This document shows positions 22,401 through 35,502 of a DNA stretch of 64,000 nucleotides, one piece after another. Each line of letters begins with the position of its first letter. The first letter of the stretch is position 1. Below the pieces are notes generated by a model that had not been told where the DNA came from, searched no databases, and was given only the letters and a program-made list of their open reading frames with translations. The DNA comes from Zanthoxylum bungeanum (Eukaryota; Streptophyta; Magnoliopsida; Sapindales; Rutaceae): NCBI GenBank assembly GCA_019454045.1, contig SKCR01033648.1:1-64000 (forward strand). Reading direction: 5' to 3'. The position numbers and the translations under genes were made by a program.

Positions 22401-25400
22401 CTAAAATAGTCAGTCGGTAAATTTCCAGAATATAAAAAAAAAATTTCCCCTTTCCCTGCCTCATTGATCATTGTCTTCTCCATTTCCAAATTTTAGCTCA
22501 CTTCTGCTTCAGTCTTGATAAGTTTTCTTTCTTGCTACCATATTAATTAACAAATGTATATTATGTTTGAGTCAAATTAATTAGGAATTTTTATATTTAG
22601 GAATTTTATTTGGGTGTGGTTGTATATAGGTAAGAAAATTAATTTAATTAGGAACTTATATTATGAGTGTGTCGATGATTATTTTGAAGTACATATAATA
22701 ATTTGATATGTTTATTTCTGTAACATGGTAAATTGGAAATTTTCATCCATTTTAATTATAACATAATAGAAACGAATTCAAATAGAGAGTGGATGTATGT
22801 TAGTCTTAATAATGATGACACACTTAACATAAACTTTGTGAACGAGATATTAAAATTTGTTGAATATGCTAGTGGCTAGTCAGCATATATGCAAGACAGT
22901 AGGATAAGGTGTCATCTTAGGAAGTTTAAAAAAATTGAGAAAGTTAAGTTACATCTGGTAAAAAAAGGATTTGTTTTAGATTATTATGTATAAGATCGGC
23001 TTGGGAAAACTCTTACATGTAGTGTATCCGAGCAGTTCACATACAACACATCAACGATGATGGAAACAGAAGCTATAAATCCATATCACCAAATGATTTA
23101 TGATGCTATTGGCCCTAGTTTTGTTAATGATGACCACAGTTTTTTATACAGCTGGATCTAGTTCTTAGACAGATAATCTGGAGGAATCCTCTATTCCTTC
23201 TGTAAAGAATTTTTATAAGATGCTGAATTCTTTAGATATAGAGTTGTGGTCGGGGTGTGAAAAATATTCGAAGTTGACAGCAGTAGCTCGATATTTGAAT
23301 ATGAAATCTGAGCAACATCAGTCAGAGAAGGCCTTTAATGATTGCGTACAATTCATTAGAGAAGTGTTACCAGAAGACAATACGATGGTGAATAATTTTC
23401 TGTCACACTTGTCCCCTTAGGTAGGGTATGGGTGACACAGAGACATGAAACTGATGGAGTTTCCTCTGTAAAATAGACTAAATCCCTGAATTTAAGCTAA
23501 AATCTAATGTGAATAATAACATCATATATATATATATATATATATATGATCTCCATGATCCATCCCAAAATAATCATCTATGATAAAATATATATATTTC
23601 AACGTATCAAATATAGGCTTTGTGCCTATATCAAAATAATAATCCACATAGGGAAGACATATCAAGAACCTTCATCCCAAAAACATAACGAAAGACACTC
23701 TACTATTGCACAATATTTCTCTACTAGCAGAAAATGATGAAGAAACAACAGAGGACAAAAGGAATGATCTACTAATCTTCTTAACCTGTAAAATTAAAGA
23801 AATGAGTAAGCTCGCGATTAGTGCAATGGATCACAGCTTAGTGTCGTGGATAAACAAGTAATGGCAGATCGAATAAGTCTTTCATAATATAAATAAATAC
23901 ATATATCTGTAAACTGATATATAAAATATTTACTTGAAATCATAAATCTCATTTCTGATAAATCTCATTCTGCACAAGAATACTCTGTATAAAATAAAAC
24001 TGCTCATTCATCTATATGCACTCATGAGACCTTATCTCACGGAAAATCATCTGGCATGTATATGTACACAGAATGTATCCTAACATAAAAATCATTTCTA
24101 AAATACATGCTCGTGTATCTCAAATACCATGCAAATTTTCTAATATATCACAAACTCATGATTTCAACATAATCTATATTCGATCCATTCTTTTATAGCA
24201 AAATATAAATTTCTGAAAACTAAATCATTTGATGCATTACCTTGAAAATCCATTTAAGAAAACATACATAGCTATATACTTTGAAAAACATCAATGTTAC
24301 AAGCTTATTCACGCACCTAGTGAGCTGACTATAGAGAAAAAAAACTATGCAGCAGGACCGTCCCCGCCAACAGTATCATGATCACCTAAAGAGACAAAAT
24401 AATTTACGATAAGGAACATAATCCTAACTAGATTATATGAAATAATATGCAAGAAATGTGACTTAGCCGCTCTTGTTATCATAACAAAATTTCGACAGAG
24501 TTCCGTTTATAATACAAATTTTAATTATACAATCCATTGTAACACTCCGCCAGAGGCAGGATGCTACCGACAGGAGACATGATTGACTCATCTCATAAGC
24601 CTCTGAATATACAGAAAATTCGACATGATATATCCTAAAACTGGACAACCTGGATCTCAGTCCAATATCAAAGAGAACCTAATAAGACTTCAAACAAATA
24701 AAAGGACCTCAGGTCCACACAAATCTCGTCAAAATCATATCATAAGTGCTCCACCCACATCATCTATCAACACTCAAGGGCATCTATGCCCACCACATCA
24801 TACATAATCAAAAAATTTACTTATATATATACAAACAACGTGCTCATCACGACAAATAAAGCAATAACCAAATATCTTAAACCTCTTAAACTTCTAAACT
24901 TCTCCCAGGACACTTGCGAGGGTGACTGCCGCTTGGGTGATCCGCGTCTCGAGCATGACTTCCAAAGCTGTCGTGGTTGACCAATCTGGAAGCCAACCTG
25001 CAAAACTAGCAAACTGATTTGCTGTGAGTTTTAAAAACTCAGTAAGTAACCATGCTAGTATTATAACGAACAAGACAAACATATACAACAAATAAATCAA
25101 ACATATCAGTAGTTTATCAGAATTATTAAATTATTACAAGTTCAGATTCATTAACTCATTATTATCCTTTATACTTTACCTATGTCAGATTCTCATGTCT
25201 ATATGTTCACATATACACCAATATATTAACCAAACATCCACATCTCATAAGACATCAGTATGAATATCACAGAACATATCCTTTTACATCGAAACTATTT
25301 AATTTACAAGAAATATGAAGTCATATTTTTTTTACGAATGCACATTCTTGAAATGTCATCAAATCTTTAAAATAAATATCCTTCATTCGAATCAAAACAT

Positions 25401-26467
25401 ACTTTCTTATATTCAAAACTTACTCTTTTTTTATTCGATTATAACTATCTTCAATACGAACATAATCTTTCTTTAACTGCGATAACCTTACAATAGCTTA
25501 TCAGTCATGATCCATATGCATTTGCACATACCGTAGCACACCTCTATTATATATATGCAACAACAATTTTCAAAGTTCTTACACACATACATACACACAG
25601 ACATATATGCAATTGACCGGCGTAAACACACACGTATAACGCAAGCGCACGTATCGTTCAAGTAATATAAAAATATCGATCCCACGAGGACTTAATTCCT
25701 ACTGTTGTTATTAATTATTGAATCTATTTATTTACAAATATCTAATTAAAGGGAGAAGGGAATTGATTGCTTTTGGTTGGTTGAATGTGGTTTTACAGAA
25801 TAAAATAAAAACAGACTCAAAAGAAAATACTAAGGAAATAAAAAAAAAAGACTCAAAGATCTAGGGTTGTGACTCCACAAAATATTATTAAAAGATGAAT
25901 TGATTCTCTTATCTATGTGAAATAAATCAATTTGCTAACCTGAAACACGAAAATATGCAAAAGCCTATGTCGATGGTCAAACGCAAATACCCAGTATAAC
26001 CCAATTGAACCATATGTCTATGTCAACCAAATTACCTGGATTCATTAAGATTAAGTTCCAATTATGGCTACCCCCGCCCGATAGGTATATGTCTATCCTG
26101 TAAGGAAATCTATTAAAATGTTATCTATCCTCAATGCAGATCGTGGGCTATTGAATTTAAGGCTGAAACCTAAAATCCCTATGTCTAGTTCATTTTAAGT
26201 TTACCATATCAATCTTATTGGTGATCAGACAACAAGAAGCATTAAGCTTAAGAATCAATAAACAAACTAAAGAATTACCCATAATAAAGAAAATCAATTA
26301 TTAAGCCTGTGAATATTGTGTTTCATCACTTCCCTAGAATAAAAATAAAATGCTGGGGGTTAGAGGATCCACATTTAATATTTCTTATCTAGGAATCTCA
26401 CTTATTATAATATATAAATTATTTTATGTTCTGCTTTCTCAGGAATTAATAATGTTAAACATTTAAA

Positions 26468-26605
26468 ACCAGCCATATAGGCGGTAATCCATTTAGTCCA
26501 ATTACACCAGCCATATAGGCGGTAATTATCTGTCACATAAAGACCAGCCATATAGGCGGTAAAGTAATTTATATTTAGACCGACCATATAGGCAATAATA
26601 AAGTC
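26468..26605. repeat. tandem repeat, about 40 bp, four copies
   Basis: Units begin ACCAGCCATATAGGCGGTAA; the fourth is ACCGACCATATAGGCAATAA. The remainder of each unit is more variable. The minus-strand frame over it is a by-product. Confidence 0.85.
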
Positions 26606-26978
26606 TGACATTAATTAATCCGGTTAATTATAATTCAAATATTATAATTAAGTGAGATTTACCTAAATAATTATATTAAAGTTTTCACATTTTACCCCAG
26701 CGGTAAATTAACTACAAAACATAAAGTAAATAAATAAAAAGCTGTAATAAAAACTAAAAATAAAATACATAATTTTATTATTACAAAACTAGATGCTTCC
26801 TATGAAATCAGGGAAAAAATCCCAAGGAAAGCACAAGAAATGAAGTGAAGAAGGCCTGAATTTATAGGCATTTTCTAGAACTGGCATCGCGACGCCAAGG
26901 TCCCAGCGTAGCGACGCCAGCACGCGGCTTTGGTCCACGCGGGTTGACCACGCGTGTTCTGTCGGCAAAATCTGGTGA

Positions 26979-27320
26979 TGACACGTGTCACGCGGTGAAG
27001 GTGGTGCAATGAGAAGACGACACGTGACACACGGTGATTGGATGATCTTTCGGTCCAATAAAAAGTTGACACGTGGCACTCGCTTTGGATCGGTTTTAAT
27101 GAGAGGTCGACATGTGGCAACATGTGATTTGTCCAATATTCGATCCAATGAGAGATTGACACGTGGCATGCACTTACTTTGGTCCAATGAGATTTCGACA
27201 TGTGGCAGCCGGCGCTTTTAGCAGATCTTCTGTGATGATGACACGTGGCAGCCGGCACACGTTAGCAAGGTCGGTGCACGTTAGCAAGTCCAATTTCTCA
27301 GATTCTGACACGTGTCCCTC
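26979..27320. promoter_or_regulatory. array of CCAAT plus G-box modules in solo LTR C
   Basis: Six CACGTG palindromes lie near 26982, 27021, 27070, 27160, 27242 and 27309, with two CATGTG variants near 27111 and 27199. Several units have the same order: CCAAT, about 15-20 bases, then GACACGTGGCA. Spacing is irregular, at roughly 40-90 bp. Confidence 0.65.
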
Positions 27321-30300
27321 GGCGCACGTTAGCATGTCCGGCGCACGTTAGGCGTCGCGACGCGTAGGGTCTTGGCGTCGCGACACTGAAAATTACGAAA
27401 ATGCCCTTTTGTCATTTTTTCTCTATTTTGGCCCCAAATTGCTTCCAATGCTTTCCCGACTTTAATTATCTGTAAAATAACACAAACACATCAAAACGTT
27501 CACAAAACCCGAGAAACTATACAAAATATTAGGTTAGATGAGTGAGAAATAGTGATATAAATACCACTCATCAGCAATCATCGTGCAACCAATCACGAAT
27601 CCACACATAACAACAATATATCATAGAGCACATAATCAAACAACATATGTTTGGGTATGCATACAATGCTCATACGAGACTCATTACTTATTTTAGAATA
27701 GGTATGTGATGAATTCTGTTTGAACGGATCCCTAACCAGCTCAACTACTACACCATAAGTCATCCAATTAAACATACACACAGATGCTCATACCATATAA
27801 CATAAACATATACATACATGACAAACAATATTTTATCATCAAAATAGTCATACATATATGTGTATGCATCAAACATACTAATATACTCACTTCTTCGAAT
27901 TCGGATACAATAGCCTTAAACAGTCCTCATATCCTTCATCAATCGATTAAATATACTTGGTTTCATATTTCCTATCTGGAAACCTTAATACACAACTTAT
28001 TGATTAAACATTTTCATTCAAGAAATGCTTAGCTCACTCTCATTCTTTATCACACTTAACCATTTCAACCTCTATACAAATAACTCACATGTATAAGTCA
28101 ATAACAACTTATTCATGTTGCATACACTTACATACACTAATGGAAATAACTTCATTTACCAATTCCGTATATCCAACCTATACATATCTTAACATCATAT
28201 ACATATAGAACACACGTTCATATACTTATTCGTTGATATATTTCTTTACATACACACATTCATATCATTACAGATTCATACATTGACATACATCTATAGA
28301 CATTCATATCACCTAACATTTCACTTTATACTATAGCATTACAAAAATTCATACCTGTGGCGGTCGATAAACTTAACTATACATGATCTCGAACTTGTCT
28401 CAAGAGTATCTCTTAATTATCCTTGTCTTACCCTAAATATTTCAACCATATATATATATATATCACACACACACACACATACATACATATATATTTGAAC
28501 GCAAACCAACAATTAAGTACTCTTCGCATGAGTTACTTACTTGGCTTCGCGAGCACTCCAGCTCCTAGTCAAATCTGTTAAATCAAATGACGAAATACCA
28601 TCAGAATCACGACTTACGAAGTTCTCGACTAACTATAATAAAATCCCGGATCTTTCCGGTACAACCAAATCAAGTCTGTTTTCAATACTTTCGGTTTCAG
28701 TAATCTTAAAATATCGTTATAAACTATTCAAAACTACTAGTTCACTTAAATCCCCGGTTTACGCATTTTTTTTGGAAAATCTTCCAAAAAAAGTTTCCGT
28801 AAACTCTACAGAAGGGTCTCGAACCCTCCGAACCTACCCGGATTTATCTAAACACTATCTTATCATCACATATGACTCATATCCGTCATTACGATAAAAA
28901 AACATATTAATACACAGAAAACCCACTTTTACCAAAAACTGGCATAGTCTATCGGATTGATCTAATTCGTTCTGTTTTCACTCGGATTCTACCAAATACA
29001 CATATTCAATATACTAATACTCAAACAATTCAATTGATACCAATACTCTATGCTACGAAGCTACTGGATACATCCGATCATTTAACTATAAACTTGAAAT
29101 TTGCGAATTTATACCGGGAGGTCTTACCGAGATTTCGAGACTATATACAACTCCAAATGATCCCACGAACGCGCTGGAATCTACGAAATTTCGATCGGAG
29201 CTATTGTTCACTGTGGGTAACTATTCATCCAAATCGTCATTCCTCGTTTCACGTGCAACCGTGCACGAAACGAAAAATCTGTCACCGTCAACTTGTAGTA
29301 CTATCTGAGAGCTTCGATTTGGCAGGTGGCTTGGACTGTGAAATGAAGCAACGAACCAGGATCAAGATATCAGTGACATGCGCGTTTCCTTTGATATCGG
29401 GATATCAGTCACAAGGTGGAAAGGTGGCCGGCGCACCCCTCTGGCCTTTCGCGATGGCCGGTAGGCCACCAGCGCGACATGGGCGACATAAATGCAATTT
29501 TAGGGATGGGGGTGCGTGTTGGGAGATTTGTTTTTTTTGCCATTTTTGTGATTTCAGAAAATCTTGGGGTATTTATAGAAAAGTTTTTGAAATTTACATT
29601 CAGACTCCCGAAAATTGCAATCAGGCCCCTGTCATGGGATTTTCACAAAAATTTATATTTTCGAAGCCCTTCTGATGCAAATTGCGAAAAGTATTCAACA
29701 TGAAAGTTGTTCGTCTCGGAAAAATGAGTCTGATAATTTAAAAATTAGCTCAATTGGAGTTCGTTTACTATCTTTATAGCTGAAAAAAGAAACTTTTACG
29801 CGTATAACGATATAATCAGGAATCGCGTAACCGGTTCTCAAAACCACGTGTTTTCCAACGCGATAAATCTTCACTTTAAAATATTCCGATATATTTTCTA
29901 ACACATAAACTCTTATCTTTGAATAACATCCTGTTCCAAATTCACACTTCATTTCGGAAATCTTCCAGGACTGTTCCGAAAAATATTCGGGATATTACAT
30001 CCATACTCATCAAACTTACATTCATATTCGATTCGCAACATACACACATCCACAAATCAATTCAACATCACTAGCCCAAATCTCGGGCCTACAATAACTT
30101 CCCGCACACATTCTTACTCGACCATATTCTCCGATTAAATCTGTTATTCATTTCCAACCACAAGGCAATAATTTATATAGTCTAAGCAAGTAAATTAATT
30201 ACACTTTAAAGCTAATTATGTTCTGAAACACATAACACACATAAATCGAATATAACGATAAATTATATGGAAATCGAGATTTCGAGGTCCATTACTACTC

Positions 30301-31639
30301 GGAATGGTCGTGACAGCACGGAGGGAGACTCGGGACATCGGCGATAAGATTATGTCCGGCTCGTGGCTCCCACGCGCCGCTTTTCCGGGCCGCGCATAGG
30401 CCTCACGCGCCGGCTGGAATTAAAATTTTACAGTGGCCTAGCGTTTCATCTCCCCCTCCCAATTCCAATGCCCCTGACCATTCGTTAATCGGAGTTCCGG
30501 ATCAACGGGAAATCGAAAAAACCATAAAAAATTTCTTACCAAAAAATCGATGAAAATCGGGAGTTTCCCGCGATAATACCACCATCAAAATATTCATCTC
30601 GTCGAGCTCTACGTTTCCCCAAAAAGACTCGATTGAGATCGACTCCGAATCACACGGATCGAGATCAAAACTCTTTTTTTTTTTTCCTTTTCTCTTTCTC
30701 TCTCACCCTGTTTCTTCTCTCTCTCGATAATACCTCTGGAAAAATGAACGTGGATGCAAATGTTTATGTAATAACATGGCAATTATCGCTTTCCTCCTCT
30801 CAACTTATCTTTTTATCGTTTTTAATTCAAATTTTTTGCAAATCCAACAATTAAGTCCTAAAATTTTAACACACTAAAATTAATAAATTAAAATATGGGA
30901 ATAAATAAATTGGGATGTAATGCTTTTACAGTACAAAAAAGTTAGTTCAGGACCTTGAACTGCCTATTGAAATAATTGATTGTTGTAATAATGGATACAT
31001 GATATACTGGGTGATGATGTTGCATTGACAATAAATTTATTTGGTCAATAATCGGTCGGTAAATCATCGACGGAAATATATTTGGTCAGTGTTTTGATAC
31101 CAATGAAATATTTACCGGCATAATATTGTGGTTGGTAATCGGTCGGTAATTTATCATTTCGACCGAATCGAATTATCGGTCAGTAAATAGCTATTTTCTT
31201 ATAGTGTTAATATTTTTGTAGTTTAATTTTTAAATAATATGATGTTTTTTTAATATTTGTCAATCTTATATGATTGAATTATAAATTTTTTTCCTCTTTC
31301 CTATACATGTATTTATTTATTTTAAATGTGAATTATTGAATTTTTAATTAAAATTTTGTATTTTTCTTAAAAATAAAAATAAATTCAACTAACGCAACCC
31401 AACCTACAACTCGGACGGATTGTAAGCGGTACCACATGATAAGGCATATAAACCGAAATATATTTATAATATAGTTTAGGATTTCTCTCATTTTGTTTGA
31501 TAATATATCACCTTGATGGAGAAAAAAATGTTGCTCTAACAATAATGTTGTCATAATCCATTATTTTGTTGACTCTTGAGTTTGAAATTGAGAAAATTAT
31601 CAATATAGTGGCAGTGTACATTTAACTATTTTTTTTCAT

Positions 31640-31946
31640 AATTTATTGAAATTGAAAAACCACACCGAACTGAATTGATATATTTTTTTAAAAAAAAATT
31701 TCAATAATAATTGTTCGATTTTTATTTAAAAATTGAATCGAATTATAATACTTTTGTAACTAAAAATTTGAACCAAACTGAATTAAAATTTTTATTGGTG
31801 TAATTGTGATGATTAGAAGAGTTACAATGTAAAAAAATTGAAGTAAATGTTAAAATCAGTGAATGTTACTAATTTTTTTATTGTGATTATTAAAAAATAT
31901 AAAATATAATTATACCAAAACATACTGAATCGTGCCCACCCCTTAG
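31640..31946. mobile_element. hAT-like MITE fragment
   Basis: The right end, read on the minus strand, is TAAGGGGTGGGCACGATTCA, matching the TAGGGGTGGGCA-type terminus of plant hAT MITEs. The left part carries AACCACACCGAACTGAATTG. The left terminus is not clear. Confidence 0.5.
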
Positions 31947-32380
31947 TTTTAAACAATTATATATATGGCATTACTCTCATTGCACCCACAACTTCAATAT
32001 ATTTTAATACTCTTCTACTATTGTTTAGCTTTAAAAAATTCCACTTAGCAGCCAAATCCAATCATTAAAACAACACAAAAGTAAACCCATCTTAATTATA
32101 AATGCCCACAAGCAAATGCTAAGTGATAACTATGAATCCTTGTATACTTTTAACCATAAGATTTATTAGTTCCATAATATAGAAACATATAAATTAATTA
32201 CAAAGGGTTAAATAATAAAGATGGTCACATACTCACATGGCACCATGAGAACCCTTGAAAAATAAAAGATAAAAGCCCAAAAAAGAATAAAAACATATCT
32301 ATATATGGGCACATTAGAAAATTGTATTCTATTTTTATTTTAAGGGTAAGAATAACAATAGAACCTTAGAAAGATTGAGA

Positions 32381-32538
32381 TTTTTTTTTTTGAAATTATT
32401 GGAAATCTCACCGCCAGTTGGTAAAACCATCGGTTGATTCAGACTCTTACAAGAAACACACTCCCTAGATTCGAACCCAAGACCTCAAGATGAAATCCTG
32501 AACCTCACACCACTAAACCACACATCTTTAATATTATT
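32381..32538 (-). mobile_element. tRNA-derived SINE, copy 1
   Basis: The minus strand has an A-box-like TGTGGTTTAGTGGTGTGAGG and a B-box GGGTTCGAATC, then ends GAGATTTCCAATAATTTC and an A run (T run at 32381-32391 on plus). The flanks carry TTAGAAAGAT and TTAGAAGAT, a near-match to a target duplication. Confidence 0.75.
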
Positions 32539-32879
32539 TAGAAGATCTTCCAAATTCAAAAACCATCATCTTGTTTTATCTCATGTGACTCAATAACTCT
32601 TATCACTAATATAACAGGCAACAAAACAACAAATTCTAATTAATTCTAGTAGGAATATTTCCTTGCATGTGTTTGGATTTTGTTCATCACATCATTAATT
32701 GAAAACATAAAATCTTAGTAAAAATGATTGCACCAAAATCTATAGCATTATTTCTTGTTTGATATTTTAATCAAATTTGTGAAAATATTAATATGGCCAC
32801 TACATAAATATATGGTCAAAAACACCATCATCTTTTCTAGTAGCTGGCAGGCTGGCAGCATATACATAAAATTTATTTA

Positions 32880-33058
32880 TTTTTTTTATTTTTGGAAACG
32901 TTAGAAACCTCGTTGTCAAATTACCCGATTTGATCTTAAGTGGAGCAGGTAAATCTCTAGTTGTCCTAAACTCTTACAAAAAATACACCATCTGAACTCG
33001 AACTCGTATACTGACAAACAAATCCTAAACTCTTTTGCCACCAAATCACATCCATTGA
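32880..33058 (-). mobile_element. tRNA-derived SINE, copy 2 (diverged)
   Basis: Same family as the copies at 32381 and 38412. It shares TTTACCTGCTCC.CTTAA and GAGGTTTC.AA near the 3' end and GAGTTCGAGTTCAGA at the B box. Ends and target duplication were not resolved. Confidence 0.65.
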
Positions 33059-35502
33059 GGGTCATAAAACTTGTTTTGCTAATGTATTCTTGATATGTAT
33101 ATTGAGACATTGAAGTTGTAACAACGGTCATTGAATTTGAAACAAGAACATTGAACTTAAAATTTTTATCATTAAACGTGAAATTAATACATATTTCATG
33201 TTTAATATTAGATTAAACCTTTAAGTTCAATACCCTCATTTCAAGTTTAATAACCATTATTTCAATTTTAATGTTTCTAGTGTGGATACCAGAGACATTG
33301 TAGCTATTCCGAAATAAAATGCATGTCACTAGTTGTGAATAATTTATAGTGAAATTTAAAATTTCAATTTGTACGCAATGAATGTAAAATATCATTTATA
33401 TAACTATTTAATAAAATTTTGTCATTTATACACTTATTTAATTGATGAATTTTAATATCAATAAATACATGATAGCTTTTATTACATTACTCTATAATGA
33501 TCTGGTACATTTTATAATACATTAGAGACAATAAATAAATTCCAAATTAAAGTTGCATGGAATAAATCCCTAGCTACCAAAATAATTGAATTATATATAT
33601 TGAATTTTCAATTCAATGCAACGTATTATATCCATAACTAAAATTTCTTCCTAGACATATTCAAGAGATCTTAAAAGAAGTAAGTTATTTGTTATCACTG
33701 TAGGCTTGCTTGAGTGGCTTTCAAATAATTTTTTCGCTGGCCGCTAGTGTTCGAATCTTAGAAAATGTATGAAGTTTAAAAATAATAATAATTTAGACTT
33801 TACCCACTTATATAAGAAAAAAATGTATTTATTGTCAATAATTAATTTTAGGGCTTAAAAAATATAATTTAAAATTGAGAATATTTTCTTAAATTTATGA
33901 GACTTTCATATTTAACTTGATCATTATAGTTTGAAAATTAGATAGACATTTTTATGAGATTTCATGATCAACTTTCAATAATAGAAGAATAGGTTAGAAA
34001 ACAGTTAAAAACTTGAAAGAAAGCCATTAAAATTTGTCATAGCTGAGTGAGCAATTGAAAAAATCTATAAGAGTGGGTGAGGTGTTGTTTACCTAACATA
34101 CATACACATGCACATACATATACACATACATACAAGGGGTATTTTAGAATGCCTTTCAAGTATTTTTTTTTTTAAAAAAAATTTCTGGTCTCATTTACTT
34201 CTAAGAATCCTTTTTTTTTTTTATTTGTTGGGTCTTAATTAATAAACACATTTTTATTAGTTTTTATCCAACATTATGAAATAATTAAGAAAATATTTGT
34301 ACATATAAATATTAGGTTTTCGGGTGGATTTTAAAATAAAATAGCGTAGGGCTATTCCTTAATTAAATTGACAATATCATATTGTGTGATAACGAGTCAT
34401 TATAAAGAATATCGGGGTTAGACCTATCTCGCGATAGCGCACATACTAATTGTTTGTTTTGAAAGCTTAACACACATGAGATCGTCTATTTCTCAAGATT
34501 TTTTTATAAAATTATTAATGCCGATACATTATAAGATCTTTTGGATAGATTAAAAATTACAATTATACAAATCCAAACACATAAACTCCTAAACACATCC
34601 CAAAGGCACACAATACTAAATATGACCCCGAAAAATGTGAAAGTTCAAAAATTTGTTAAAACTCCCACTAACCACAAGTTATTTCTAGAAATAGTCGACA
34701 CATAATTGGAATCCCATATAATATTTATTTTAATCACATGGTAGAGAACATGGGAGATATTTATAAACTAACATATTAATTAAAATTTAAATTATAACAG
34801 AACCCCAATTCCATTATTAATATTAATGAGTATAGTTTATTTAAACCATTAAGGTAAGCTAGAATGTGGGTGACCTCATTCCCCTTGTGACCACTTTCAT
34901 TCTCTTCATTAATTCAATAGAATTTTAGAACAATTCCCAATGGCTATATTCGGTTGATGTGGTCGGTAAAACAGTTTTTTGAACACGAATGTAATGAGAG
35001 AATAGGGACATTGCACCTGAGCTATTGAAGCTATGCATGTGGAAACATTTTTAGTAATTTATTATTATTAAATAAATTTGTAACTCCAAAGAATTTTAAT
35101 AATTTTAGAAATATGGGTTTCTCTTTATTCTAGGTGCCGCCCCCCATTAATCATAGTTTTGCCCCAAAAGCAAAAAAAAAAAAAAAAAAAAAAGAAAGAA
35201 AAAAAAACTTCACACTTTGACACACAGATTTTAGCTTTCCTAGTTTGTGATTTTGATTAATATAGAGAATTAGGAGATCATCTAACATGTGGTGAGTTCT
35301 TAATGAGAGGGGATCATAATTAGTGTCATCAGAAAATTTTGAATTTCGATCAAGATTTGGGGTCATATATTTGTTGTTATCAGATTTGAGGTGATTTTTC
35401 ATTCCTATAAAAAAATTGATAGATATTCGAGATGATTTTTTTGTCTCCAGTAAAAGGTCAAACCAAGATTTGATATGAAAATAATCTCAAATCCATAATA
35501 CA
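33059..35502. other. intergenic, no supported gene
   Basis: AT-rich with homopolymers (A run near 35170-35193) and short microsatellites. At about 33700-33790 a GAGTGGC...GTGTTCGAATC pattern suggests another old tRNA-derived SINE, with low confidence. Degenerate repeated phrases on the theme of AACATTGAA.TT occur near 33100-33270. Confidence 0.4.

Larger units (their letters stand above)
25614..27573 (-). mobile_element. solo LTR C (gypsy, Tat-like) inside solo LTR B
   Basis: On the minus strand it starts TGATGAGTGGTATTTATATC, the well-known start type of Tat-lineage LTRs, and ends near CGCCGGTCA. It is flanked by an exact 5-bp duplication, GCAAT (25609-25613 and 27574-27578). The length is 1960 bp. 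It holds a 40-bp tandem repeat (26468-26605), a G-box array (26979-27320) and several GCGTCGCGACGC-like palindromes (26885-26920 and 27350-27385). Confidence 0.88.
24538..29999 (-). mobile_element. solo LTR B (gypsy, Tekay-like)
   Basis: On the minus strand it starts TGTAATATCCCGAAT (29999) and ends GCGGAGTGTTACA (24538). An exact 5-bp duplication, TCCAT, lies at 24533-24537 and 30000-30004. Without the inner insertion it is about 3.5 kb. Its tail phrase GGTAGCATC...GTGTTACA parallels the tail of the solo LTR at 41800-44433. Frames at 28541-28897 and 29034-29675 lie inside and show no recognisable protein. Confidence 0.88.
23401..30922 (-). mobile_element. solo LTR A (gypsy-like), itself interrupted
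   Basis: This interrupts the CACTA-1 transposase frame. On the minus strand its sequence ends GACAAGTGTGACA (at 23401) and starts near CATTACATCCCAATTT (at 30922), with a GGACTTAATTGTTGG phrase. The flanking duplication is degenerate (TTTTC against CTTTT), consistent with an original TTTTT. Without the inner nest it is about 2.05 kb. The 24-kb and 30-kb halves are AT-rich and lack gag-pol. Confidence 0.6.
22784..31030 (+). pseudogene. CACTA-1 TNP2 transposase fragment, split
   Basis: The part at 22784-23160 encodes a transposase-associated domain (REWMY start, IRCHC, HLVKKGF). The part at 23220-23400 matches the start of TNP2 (ELWSGCEKYSKL, then LPEDNT). The part at 30924-31008 continues the same domain (KKLVQDLELP, IDCCNNGYMIYW) and stops with TGA. 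Removing the nest brings the two sides into one frame. Stops also occur earlier, and everything after the CCNNG motif of TNP2 is missing. No function is expected. Confidence 0.85.
21991..31206 (+). mobile_element. CACTA-1 (En/Spm-like) with nested insertions
   Basis: Begins CACTACAATAAAATA and ends with the inverted TATTTTCTTATAGTG, flanked by the 3-bp duplication TTA (21988-21990 and 31207-31209). Subterminal repeats of TCGGT/ACCGA lie at 21991-22400 and 31040-31200. A TNP2-type transposase fragment is split by a 7.5-kb nest at 23401-30922. Without the nest the element would be only about 1.7 kb, so it was already internally deleted and non-autonomous. Confidence 0.92.
21868..31440. mobile_element. 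MITE-like repeat split by CACTA-1
   Basis: The left piece is 21868-21990, starting AGGAGTGTGCAAACTCAACC with several AACCCG and GGGTTGG phrases. The right piece is 31207 to about 31440, ending with AACGCAACCCAACC. The two are joined once CACTA-1 and one TTA are removed. The phrases fit a common plant hAT-like MITE. The right terminus is not resolved. Confidence 0.5.

Noticed and set aside
26468..26605. CRISPR-like array of short repeats and spacers
   Set aside because: Only four units, inside a plant LTR, with spacers that are related to each other and no cas genes.
27545..27581. CTGATGAG followed by a hairpin on the minus strand, resembling a hammerhead ribozyme
   Set aside because: The GAAA core is absent after the hairpin and no flanking helix can be drawn. 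The sequence is the start of a Tat-type LTR.
28541..28897. 118-codon frame
   Set aside because: Also within solo LTR B, with no similarity that I recognise and LTR-like composition.
29034..29675. 213-codon frame on the plus strand
   Set aside because: It lies within solo LTR B, has no recognisable domain, and is on the strand opposite to the element.
32400..32530. Possible tRNA gene, because of A- and B-box-like motifs
   Set aside because: No cloverleaf can be drawn, and the A tail and related copies show a SINE.
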